6,796 nucleotides of DNA from an uncultured Candidatus Saccharibacteria bacterium (GCA_937990205.1 CALKRO010000109.1:1-6796); one strand, 5' to 3'; numbered from the stretch's first letter, positions 1 through 5,306 are shown. The notes: a model not told the origin generated them from the sequence alone. Translations and numbers: made by a program.

Positions 1-11
1 TAGGGGTATTA

Positions 12-41
12 TTGAACACATATTTTTCTATTTTGAACACA
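12..41. repeat. Tandem TTGAACACA pair, 21-bp spacing (first pair)
   Basis: TTGAACACA occurs at 12-20 and again at 33-41 in the same orientation, a start-to-start distance of exactly 21 bp (about two helical turns). The spacer is AT-rich. The same heptamer TTGAACA with the same 21-bp spacing recurs at 390-418. This arrangement fits a binding site for a DNA-binding protein contacting one face of the helix. The gene it might control would lie left of the window or be the small gene at 126-242. No known operator is recognised. Confidence 0.5.
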
Positions 42-66
42 AAAATTACAAAATCCCACCATCAAC

Positions 67-97
67 AAAAATAGCCGCCAAAAAAGCGACTATTTTT
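67..97 (-). terminator. Intrinsic terminator of the 38-codon small gene
   Basis: The two arms 67-78 and 86-97 can form a 12-bp stem around a 7-base loop. On the minus strand every position pairs, using one G-U wobble (75/89). On the plus strand that position is a C-A mismatch, so the hairpin is tuned for leftward transcripts. The minus-strand 3' arm ends in a run of T (71-67). It lies about 30 bases past the stop codon of the small gene at 126-242, which suits it as that gene's terminator. Confidence 0.6.
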
Positions 98-125
98 CTA
101 AATCAGGAACAAGTGTCTAGCTTAA

Positions 126-242
126 TTAGCTAATCATCGAGGAAATTTTACCGAGTTTGGCCGTAATCCTCGCGCGCACCTCTTTGCTGACTTGTCTTTT
201 TGATACGTAATTCGTTTCATCATCAAAGAATTCAAACGTCAT
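126..242 (-). CDS. Small uncharacterised protein, 38 aa
   Basis: The product is not recognised. The ORF runs from ATG at 242-240 to TAA at 128-126. It begins MTFEFFDDETNYVSKRQ, an acidic/aromatic N-terminus, and continues as a basic, helix-prone half containing KEVRARITAKLGK. There is no signal peptide, membrane segment or cysteine. Its transcription and translation signals support a real gene: a Shine-Dalgarno AAGGAA at 251-256 with 8-base spacing, a promoter with an extended -10 at 306-332 giving a leader of about 55 nt, and a terminator at 67-97. The acid-then-basic layout could suit a small nucleic-acid or protein-binding peptide, but no function is claimed. It could also be a leader peptide or the remnant of a longer gene; all frames downstream of the stop close quickly. 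Confidence 0.55.
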   Translation of the reverse strand: MTFEFFDDETNYVSKRQVSKEVRARITAKLGKISSMIS

Positions 243-305
243 TCTCTATCTTCCTTTGCTCTTAAATTTTTATTTTTGTTTTGATTTATGATCTTCGTTA
301 CATTA

Positions 306-332
306 ATCATATCACAAATTTTACATTTGCAA
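306..332 (-). promoter_or_regulatory. Promoter with extended -10 for the 38-aa gene
   Basis: On the minus strand the -10 is TATGAT (311-306), preceded by TGA (314-312), which makes an extended TGnTATnnT element. A TTGCAA at 332-327 is a possible -35 but with a short 15-base spacer; shifting by a base or two gives 16-17. The predicted start is near 299, about 55 bases ahead of the ATG of the 38-aa gene. The extended -10 may compensate for the poor -35 spacing. Confidence 0.5.
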
Positions 333-355
333 GTAATTTTTTCAAATTTTATAAA
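327..355 (+). promoter_or_regulatory. Possible plus-strand promoter
   Basis: TTGCAA (327-332) is followed after 17 bases by TATAAA (350-355). The -35 matches consensus at four of six positions and the -10 at five of six. In such AT-rich DNA, chance matches are common. Support comes from the strong plus-strand terminator at 615-640, which needs a rightward transcript. The TTGCAA is palindromic and also serves as the -35 candidate of the leftward promoter at 306-332. Confidence 0.35.
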
Positions 356-383
356 AATATTACCAAGTTACGATTTTCGTCTG

Positions 384-422
384 AAAAAGTTGAACAATTA
401 TTTTATTGAATTGAACAACTTT
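384..422 (-). terminator. Terminator-like hairpin after the 26-codon ORF
   Basis: On the minus strand AAAGTTG, then TT, then CAATT pairs with AATTG, TT, CAACTTT around a 9-base loop, leaving a TTTTT run at 388-384. That is 12 base pairs with one symmetrical 2x2 internal loop. The stem is AU-rich, so it may be weak. It overlaps the stop codon of the ORF at 398-478, and its arms contain the TTGAACA repeat pair, so part of this symmetry may reflect protein binding rather than RNA folding. Confidence 0.4.
390..418. repeat. Tandem TTGAACAA pair, 21-bp spacing (second pair)
   Basis: TTGAACAA occurs at 390-397 and 411-418 in the same orientation, again exactly 21 bp apart, as in the pair at 12-41. 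The spacers of the two pairs are also alike (AT-rich with a central ATTTT). The heptamer TTGAACA was not noticed elsewhere in the window on either strand. The site lies between the 26-codon ORF and the paired promoters at 306-355, a suitable place for an operator. Confidence 0.5.
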
Positions 423-478
423 ATCGATTTTTTCTCTTTTATCTGAGCGATGGATAGTTGAATAACTTTTTTATTCAT
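398..478 (-). CDS. Possible 26-aa basic peptide with a sequestered start codon
   Basis: The ORF runs from ATG at 478-476 to TAA at 400-398 and begins MNKKVIQLSIAQIKEKK. The product is unrecognised, lysine-rich (8 of 26 residues) and amphipathic in character, with no clear membrane segment. Upstream is one of the best Shine-Dalgarno sequences in the window: GGAGGAG at 493-487, with GGAGG 10 bases from the ATG. The same Shine-Dalgarno also precedes a three-codon ORF (ATG at 486-484) whose TGA overlaps the ATG of this ORF as ATGA. The start codon lies in the left arm of the hairpin at 449-487. A promoter at 719-747 and a terminator-like hairpin at 384-422 bracket it. A leader peptide or a chance ORF are both possible. 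Confidence 0.35.
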   Translation of the reverse strand: MNKKVIQLSIAQIKEKKSIKLFNSIK

Positions 479-487
479 CTATCCATC
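449..487. other. Long near-perfect inverted repeat (17-bp stem)
   Basis: Arms 449-465 and 471-487 pair at 16 of 17 positions around a 5-base loop; the single mismatch is at the tenth pair. It has no T-run on either strand, so it is not a terminator. On the minus strand it contains the ATG of the 26-codon ORF and touches its Shine-Dalgarno sequence, so folding would hide the start. As DNA it could also be a dyad operator. It is the strongest non-terminator secondary structure in the window. Confidence 0.65.
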
Positions 488-507
488 TCCTCCACTTTTT
501 CTTGATC

Positions 508-540
508 AGTCAATGCTTGTTTATTAGTGTTTCATTGACT
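508..540. other. Inverted repeat AGTCAATG / CATTGACT
   Basis: Eight-base perfect arms at 508-515 and 533-540 are separated by 17 bases. On the minus strand this sits about 15 bases upstream of the Shine-Dalgarno sequence of the 26-codon ORF. On the plus strand it would form a hairpin of the candidate RNA. It may contribute to leader structure; alone it is weak evidence. Confidence 0.3.
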
Positions 541-614
541 TCTCGTCTATTCGATAATTTTTCCTTATTTATATTTATTATGTTAATGATTCTAGGTTTA
601 CTTACTTTTTTCTC

Positions 615-640
615 GTCTTCGAGTATTCGAAGACTTTTTT
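615..640 (+). terminator. Strong rightward intrinsic terminator
   Basis: GTCTTCGA (615-622), loop GTAT, and TCGAAGAC (627-634) form a perfect 8-bp stem followed at once by six T (635-640). There is no T-run in the minus direction, so it acts on rightward transcripts. No rightward gene is evident upstream, which is the main reason to suspect a plus-strand RNA ending here. It could also block antisense transcription from running towards ileS. Confidence 0.65.
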
Positions 641-718
641 ACATATTTGATTTCCTGTTTATTTTTCTTTTAGTTAGCTTATTTTACATTTTTTGTTTTT
701 ATTGTCTAACTTGTTTTA

Positions 719-747
719 AGTCTAACATAAACCACTATTTTTGTCAA
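719..747 (-). promoter_or_regulatory. Strong leftward promoter downstream of ileS
   Basis: On the minus strand a perfect -35 TTGACA (747-742) is followed by a 17-base spacer and a -10 TAGACT (724-719), with TG one base ahead of the -10 (extended element). The predicted start is near 712, leading into the region with the 26-codon ORF after a leader of about 235 nt. GTCTAAC is directly repeated at 704-710 and 720-726, so the -10 sequence is partly duplicated around the start point. It lies just beyond the ileS terminator, as expected for a new unit. Confidence 0.6.
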
Positions 748-780
748 TACTGTTTATGCCTTAACAGAGGTAATTTCATC

Positions 781-809
781 AAAAAGCTCCGTATTTTCCT
801 ACGGAGCTT
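781..809 (-). terminator. Intrinsic terminator of ileS
   Basis: Arms 784-793 and 800-809 form a perfect 10-bp stem with a 6-base loop. On the minus strand the stem is followed by a T-run (785-781). It lies about 70 bases beyond the ileS stop, ending the HD-ileS transcript. The plus strand lacks a T-run on its 3' side. Between ileS and this hairpin is a run of seven C (867-873; G on the coding strand), a homopolymer just after the stop. Confidence 0.8.
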
Positions 810-877
810 CCTGTCAAGTCACTTGTTATAGAGCCATATATCTACACGTTTTCTATGTAAGACTGACCCCCCCTCGC

Positions 878-3790
878 TTAGATTTTTTCTAAAGAAATCG
901 CTACATTCTCACCCTGAACTTTGACGATTTCGTCATAAGCGAAGTTCCCTTCATACACCAATTCTTCTGCCAAGACTTCATTCATCAGCATTTCACGGTA
1001 AGTTTCCGGCACTTCCATTGAAACCATTAACCTAATTCGATCATCGACATTAAGTCCCGCCTTCTTACGTGCGGCTTGTACGAAGCGAATCAATTCACGA
1101 ATCTTACCTTCTTCCAGTAATTCCGGCGTCAAAGTCTTATCGAGCGCCAAAGCTTCCCCATGTTCGACCGACTTCACATTCACTTCTTCCATAATAATCT
1201 GCTCATAGAAGCCGTCCAGCTTTTCACCCGCGTAAACTAGCTTCGCTAGTGGCTGACGCACTTTAATTTGCGCCTCAGTTTCCGTCTTCTTCATTCTTTC
1301 TGCTAGACCAGCCGTAATAATCTCACGCGTCTTTGCCATCTGGGTAAGCACAGCCTCATCAATCACGCCAGCTTCTGGCCAATCCAAAAGATGCACTGAT
1401 TCTGGAATTTCCGAATTCACCACACCAGCACCAGTCATCTTCTGGTAAAGCTCTTCGGCGAGGAATGGCGTAAATGGTGCCAAAATCTTCGCAAGATAAA
1501 TCAGCGCATAGTACAGTGTCGAATAGGCCTCCAACTTATCCTGGTCATCTTCTGATTTCCAGAAACGCCTACGTGATCTACGCACAAACCAGTTCGACAT
1601 ATCGTCGATAAATTCTAATACCGAAGATAAAGCCGCTGGAATATTATAAGCCTCCATACCTTCTGTAATCTGATTACGCACCTGATGGACCCTGGAAACT
1701 AACCAAATATCTAATGGGTTCACGAATTCACTCACCACCATCGCTTGTTCAGAATCAAAGCCATCCACTTCCGCATACATCGTAAAGAAATCATAAACAT
1801 TCCAAATCATCGATAACTTACGCGCCACATCCGACACATCTTTATCAATCAATGAGAAATCTTCTCCCGCAAGCACCGGCGAAGAAAGCATCAAGAAACG
1901 CAAGGAATCTGCTGAATATTGATCCATTAGGAGATTCGGATCGGTGTAATTTCCTAATGATTTCGACATCTTACGGCCATCGTTACCCGCCAAAGTACCG
2001 GTAGTAATCACATTCTTATAAGCAATATCCGAAAAGAGTGCGGTATTTACCACATGCACATAATAGAACCACGCACGCACCTGGCCCACGTATTCCACGA
2101 TAAAATCTGCAGGATAATTCTTTTCAAATTTTTCGCGATTTTCAAAAGGATAATGCAACTGCGCAAATGGCATCGAACCAGATTCGAACCAACAATCTAA
2201 CACCTTATCAATACGCTTAAAATGCTCACCGTCAATCTCAAATTCAATTTCATCCACCCATGGACGATGATAATCTTCGAGTCTCGTACCCGAAAGTTCA
2301 TAAAGTTCATCATAAGAACCCACTACTTTCACGCTTCCCTTGTCGCCCTTCCAAACTGGCATTGCCGTGGCAAAGAAACGGTCGCGTGACAAATTCCAAT
2401 CCGGCGCCGCTTCAATATTCTTTTCGAAACGACCATGCTTCAAATATTCTGGGAACCAATTAATTTTTTCATTTTCAGAAATCAACATGGTTTTCGAATC
2501 CGTCACGTTAAAGAACCAGCTTGGAAATGCCCGGTAAATAATACGTTGTTTCGAACGTGGATTGAATGGATATTCGTGCTTAATATATTTAATACGATAT
2601 ACGATACCCTTTTCGAGCAGCATCTTAGCAATAATTTTATTCGCCGCCCAAAGTTCAATGCCATTCTCATCGGTCTTGCGCACACCGAGGTCCATCAACC
2701 ATTTTTCGGCTGCTTCCACATAATAACCCTGTTCATCCAAAAGATCCACAAAGTCCACTTCGTGTGCCAAAGCCAAATCATAGTCCGCCTCACCATAAGC
2801 CGGAGCGATATGCACGATACCCGTGCCATCTTCATCCGAAACATATTCTGCAGTTAATACATGATAGGTATCTTTTTGACGTTCTTCGCGTGAGAAATTC
2901 TCCATCAAAGGCTGATATTCTAGACCCACTAATTCTGCACCCGAAAGTTCCTTCAAAAGTTCATATTCCCCTTCAAAAACCTCTGCCGCCGTCTTCATGA
3001 GTGTCACGATTCTATCTTCGCCCACTTGATACAGACCATAAGTCAATTTTTCATTTACCGCTAGAACCAAGTTTGCCGGCAAAGTCCAAGGCGTAGTCGT
3101 CCAAGCTAGCAGATAGGCACCCTGTAGTTCCCCCTCACTCACCACCTTAAACTTCACAAACACCGATGGATCAGTCACCTCTTGATAAGCATCGTTATCC
3201 ATCGTCACCTCGGCTTTCGAAACCGGCGTCGAGAATTTAGTGTCGTACATCAAAACCTTACGGCCTTCAAAAATCAGACCTTTGTCATACAAAGTCTTAA
3301 ACGCCCACCAGACCGACTCCATATAGTTCTTATCCATCGTGCGGTAAGCCCCACGAAAATCTACCCAGCGACCGATACGCTCAATCGTCGATTCCCAAGC
3401 TTCCGAATTTGCCACCATCGAAGCCTTGGCCTTTTCAATATAAGCAGCTAGCGGCCACTTCGTACCAATTTCGCGACGGTCTGTAATACCTAATTGTTTC
3501 TCGACAAAATTCTCTGCTGGTAGCCCGTGACAATCCCAACCCCAACGACGCTCTACCCGTTTTCCGCGCATCGTCCAAAACCTTGGCACTGCATCCTTCG
3601 TCACTGAAGAAAGCAAGGTTCCATGATGTGGCATACCCGTAATGAATGGAGGTCCATCATAAAAAACATATGAATTATCAATATCGCGTTGCTCAATCGA
3701 TTTTTCAAAAGTCTGATTTTTCTTCCAAAATTCAATCAAAGCTTTTTCGTATTCTAAAGCTCGTCTTCTTGTATTTGCTTGATATTTCAT
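878..3790 (-). CDS. ileS: Isoleucyl-tRNA synthetase, type 2 (eukaryote-like)
   Basis: Class I aminoacyl-tRNA synthetase that charges tRNA-Ile in the cytoplasm. The 970-residue product shows the family architecture. It has an N-terminal Rossmann core with YDGPPFITGMP and the HIGH-equivalent HHGT (55-58), and the WGWDCHGLPAE block (83-93). The inserted CP1 editing domain has TTTPWTLPAN (231-240) and GTGIVHIAPAYGEADY ending at D336-Y337, including the conserved editing aspartate. KMSKS lies at 607-611, and the anticodon-binding domain has NWFVRRSRRRFW near 730-741. The YDGPPF and CHGLPAE wording is that of the type 2 (eukaryotic/archaeal-like) group, not the E. coli type. It is somewhat shorter than typical type 2 enzymes (about 1,030 residues or more), and no C-terminal zinc cysteines are seen. 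The fourth HIGH residue is Thr rather than His. The start has AGAGGA 3 bases upstream, overlapping the end of the HD gene, with which it is co-transcribed. Confidence 0.97.
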   Translation of the reverse strand: MKYQANTRRRALEYEKALIEFWKKNQTFEKSIEQRDIDNSYVFYDGPPFITGMPHHGTLLSSVTKDAVPRFWTMRGKRVERRWGWDCHGLPAENFVEKQLGITDRREIGTKWPLAAYIEKAKASMVANSEAWESTIERIGRWVDFRGAYRTMDKNYMESVWWAFKTLYDKGLIFEGRKVLMYDTKFSTPVSKAEVTMDNDAYQEVTDPSVFVKFKVVSEGELQGAYLLAWTTTPWTLPANLVLAVNEKLTYGLYQVGEDRIVTLMKTAAEVFEGEYELLKELSGAELVGLEYQPLMENFSREERQKDTYHVLTAEYVSDEDGTGIVHIAPAYGEADYDLALAHEVDFVDLLDEQGYYVEAAEKWLMDLGVRKTDENGIELWAANKIIAKMLLEKGIVYRIKYIKHEYPFNPRSKQRIIYRAFPSWFFNVTDSKTMLISENEKINWFPEYLKHGRFEKNIEAAPDWNLSRDRFFATAMPVWKGDKGSVKVVGSYDELYELSGTRLEDYHRPWVDEIEFEIDGEHFKRIDKVLDCWFESGSMPFAQLHYPFENREKFEKNYPADFIVEYVGQVRAWFYYVHVVNTALFSDIAYKNVITTGTLAGNDGRKMSKSLGNYTDPNLLMDQYSADSLRFLMLSSPVLAGEDFSLIDKDVSDVARKLSMIWNVYDFFTMYAEVDGFDSEQAMVVSEFVNPLDIWLVSRVHQVRNQITEGMEAYNIPAALSSVLEFIDDMSNWFVRRSRRRFWKSEDDQDKLEAYSTLYYALIYLAKILAPFTPFLAEELYQKMTGAGVVNSEIPESVHLLDWPEAGVIDEAVLTQMAKTREIITAGLAERMKKTETEAQIKVRQPLAKLVYAGEKLDGFYEQIIMEEVNVKSVEHGEALALDKTLTPELLEEGKIRELIRFVQAARKKAGLNVDDRIRLMVSMEVPETYREMLMNEVLAEELVYEGNFAYDEIVKVQGENVAISLEKI

Positions 3791-3801
3791 ATTTCCTCTT
3801 T

Positions 3802-4470
3802 CTAATCCGTTTCCTCTGTATTTTTCAAAATTTTCGTATATATTCCGTTCGGTTCGTCCATGGTAGTTTCAATAATTTCTTCGCGGAATAATTCGTAAAT
3901 ATTTCCCTCAATTTTGTCATCAAAGTACAATTTTAAATCGTATAACCTGCGTAAATGTTCCCCTGCGCGTCGAATATTGTGCCGAATCAAGATATCTGAG
4001 AAGCGATCCGAAATCGTCATAATCCCCGTATGGTGACACATATTGTCGCAAAGCTGAATCAATCTATCATAATCATCAATTTTCACACGCAACATATATT
4101 CTTGTGTCATACGAATCGTATCCTCGTCCATCCCCTCCCAAAATTCGTCACGGTTCAAAGTCGGAAAACCGTAATAAGTGTGGGTCATCGAAATTCGCGC
4201 TGGAATTTCCAAACCCTTTTCCATCAAAATTTCATAACCAAAAATCGGGTGCTTCAATCCTGCATGCTTCATTTTCACCCGACCAATATCATGCAGTAAT
4301 CCCACTGCATAAGCCATATCCGGGTCAAGCTGATCTTTTTTCATGGCACGCGCAATCGCCTCCGCCGCTCTCGCCGTACTCTTAGAGTGCTGCTCCCAGT
4401 AGATTTTATATCCAGGCTGCGTTTTGCCCCAGGCAAAAATTGCCTCTGCTTGTTCCCTGATTTTACTCAT
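3802..4470 (-). CDS. HD-domain (HDIG) metal-dependent phosphohydrolase family protein
   Basis: A 222-residue cytoplasmic protein with the HD superfamily signature: H28, the H60-D61 pair within GLLHDIGRVK, H74 and H97 as likely additional metal ligands, and D142 in RLIQLCDNM. This order (H...HD...H...D) fits a divalent-metal phosphohydrolase acting on a nucleotide or other phosphorylated substrate. The substrate cannot be read from sequence. The C-terminal third (about 160-222) is charged and helical, with no second domain seen. It lies 11 bases upstream of ileS with no promoter between them. The chosen ATG is the only start that keeps H28, but has no spaced Shine-Dalgarno sequence and lies just 7 bases after a TATAAT. 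It could be a house-cleaning or signalling-nucleotide hydrolase; I do not assign it to YqeK or another named family. Confidence 0.85.
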   Translation of the reverse strand: MSKIREQAEAIFAWGKTQPGYKIYWEQHSKSTARAAEAIARAMKKDQLDPDMAYAVGLLHDIGRVKMKHAGLKHPIFGYEILMEKGLEIPARISMTHTYYGFPTLNRDEFWEGMDEDTIRMTQEYMLRVKIDDYDRLIQLCDNMCHHTGIMTISDRFSDILIRHNIRRAGEHLRRLYDLKLYFDDKIEGNIYELFREEIIETTMDEPNGIYTKILKNTEETD

Positions 4471-4477
4471 CCCTTTA

Positions 4478-4506
4478 ATTATACAACAAAAATCTAGACT
4501 TCGCTA
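4478..4506 (-). promoter_or_regulatory. Promoter of the HD-ileS operon, likely leaderless
   Basis: A perfect -10 TATAAT lies at 4483-4478 on the minus strand, followed by TAAAGGG and then the ATG of the HD gene. The usual 6-8 base distance puts the RNA start at or one base before the ATG. The -35 position (4506-4501, TAGCGA) is poor. The 103-base gap upstream separates this unit from the thioredoxin-like gene and holds no convincing terminator, only a 5-bp stem near 4558-4573. Confidence 0.6.
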
Positions 4507-4573
4507 AAAGCCAAACACCTGAGTCAAAGCTATTCCCCCATTTTTTTCGAATCTTCCTCTCAATTCGCTGAGA

Positions 4574-4840
4574 CTAAACTTCGCGAATCACGTACTTCAC
4601 TTCGGAAATTTGTGGCAATGGCCTGCCCGCCCACTTTTTTACCACCATCCCATCATCCTGCAAAACCAAAACCGTCGGATATTGCACAATATCTCTCGCT
4701 CTCGCAAATATTTCTCCGTCAATCGTTTCCGGATCGATTAATTCCACCTCTTTTCGCGCCTCATATTCGAAGTCTCGCTTCCACATCTCAGCTTCCGAAG
4801 CAAATTCCGAATGTTGTTTTACCACTATTACTACACGCAT
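4574..4840 (-). CDS. Thioredoxin-fold small protein lacking all cysteines
   Basis: An 88-residue protein with a thioredoxin/glutaredoxin-like pattern: an N-terminal strand (RVVIVVK, 2-8), a helix (about 14-28), a second strand (VELID, 32-36), the cis-proline motif QYPT (53-56), a beta hairpin (VLVLQDDGMVVKKWAG, 57-72) and a final helix. The position of the CxxC active site, just after the first strand, reads KQHSEFAS. There is no cysteine anywhere, so thiol-disulfide chemistry is excluded. The family assignment rests on the YPT and following hairpin. The start ATG overlaps the end of nrdR by 10 bases and has only a weak purine-rich Shine-Dalgarno sequence, suggesting translational coupling. 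A structural or partner-binding role is inferred. Confidence 0.75.
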   Translation of the reverse strand: MRVVIVVKQHSEFASEAEMWKRDFEYEARKEVELIDPETIDGEIFARARDIVQYPTVLVLQDDGMVVKKWAGRPLPQISEVKYVIREV

Positions 4841-5292
4841 TCTTTTTTCTTCTTTCTTTGTTCCCTAATAATACTTTCAAATTCATCCAAAGTCTTAAAC
4901 TGCAAAAATACACTGGCAAATCGCACGTAGGCTACCTCATTTTTCTCTGCCAAAACATCCAAAATCGCCTGACCAATCTCATGCGACTCCACTTCGTCGC
5001 GGTCCAGAGCATACATTTTCGCCGTCACTGAGTTTACTACGTCCTCAATTTCAAATTCCGAATTAAAAAACTTACCCACACTGCGTTTTACCGCCCCACG
5101 CAACTTATCTCGATCAAAAACCTCTCGATTTCCACTACGTTTTTTCACCGTCAACGTTGGTAGCTCGATGCGCTCGTAGGTCGTAAATCGATAACCATCT
5201 TTCGTCACTCGTCTGCGACGTATCATCTGGCCGTCCGTAGTTTCTCGGCTTTCCAGCACTTTACTATCGCCAATGCCAATATTTATATTCAT
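4831..5292 (-). CDS. nrdR: NrdR-family ATP-cone regulator with degenerate zinc ribbon
   Basis: NrdR represses ribonucleotide reductase genes by binding NrdR boxes in DNA, sensing (d)ATP through its ATP-cone. The 153-residue product has the family length and order. The zinc-ribbon region (1-41) retains DSKVLESR (9-16), IRRRR (24-28) and YRFTTYE (34-40). The ATP-cone follows (about 47-137), with KKRSGNREVFDRDKL and the hallmark VAYVRFASV (120-128). The CxxC pairs expected at about residues 3/6 and 30/33 are absent: the first reads NINIG, the second VTKDG. The only cysteine is C152. An in-frame TAG 15 bases upstream rules out a longer in-frame start. The start region is AT-rich with no Shine-Dalgarno sequence, and a TATAAT overlaps the ATG, so the true start could be a downstream GTG (V12). 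It is coupled to the thioredoxin-like gene. Family membership is secure; DNA binding is uncertain. Confidence 0.88.
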   Translation of the reverse strand: MNINIGIGDSKVLESRETTDGQMIRRRRVTKDGYRFTTYERIELPTLTVKKRSGNREVFDRDKLRGAVKRSVGKFFNSEFEIEDVVNSVTAKMYALDRDEVESHEIGQAILDVLAEKNEVAYVRFASVFLQFKTLDEFESIIREQRKKKKECV

Positions 5293-5306
5293 TATAATTT
5301 CTATCT

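Larger units (their letters stand above)
362..640 (+). ncRNA. Candidate rightward non-coding RNA, about 280 nt
   Basis: This is an inferred transcript from the possible promoter at 327-355 to the strong plus-strand terminator at 615-640. It has no plausible ORF with a Shine-Dalgarno sequence, but holds several inverted repeats (386-422, 449-487, 508-540, 615-634). It would be fully antisense to the 26-codon ORF at 398-478 and to most of that ORF's leader. No known RNA family (tmRNA, RNase P, SRP, 6S) is recognised. The existence of the RNA is a guess built on its two ends. Confidence 0.25.

Noticed and set aside
301..420. NrdR-box pair as the meaning of the TTGAACA repeats
   Set aside because: NrdR boxes are longer and have a different consensus (ACAC-AT-rich-TGT-like); the match is not convincing, so the repeats are left unassigned.
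502..831. A 109-codon rightward ORF rich in Phe/Leu/Ile, resembling a membrane protein
   Set aside because: It starts at TTG without a Shine-Dalgarno sequence, runs straight through two intrinsic terminator hairpins (615-640, 781-809) and the leftward promoter at 719-747, and its hydrophobicity is what T-rich DNA gives by chance.
1..877. A structural RNA gene (tmRNA, RNase P, SRP, tRNA) in the gene-poor left end
   Set aside because: No tRNA cloverleaf, CCA end, tag peptide or GC-rich conserved core was found; the DNA is very AT-rich.
1..877. CRISPR array or insertion-sequence remnant
   Set aside because: The repeats are only 7-9 bases, occur in two pairs, and there are no spacers of uniform length, transposase fragments or terminal inverted repeats.
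2260..3000. Several rightward ORFs of 65-140 codons and a 60-codon leftward ORF inside ileS
   Set aside because: All overlap the well-supported ileS reading frame in other frames, with no family motifs or start signals.
4501..4573. Terminator between the thioredoxin-like gene and the HD gene
   Set aside because: Only a 5-bp stem (TCTCA/TGAGA) with no following T-run is present.
4030..5031. Rightward ORFs of 89-139 codons opposite the HD, thioredoxin-like and nrdR genes
   Set aside because: They are antisense shadows of motif-supported genes and show no recognisable domains.
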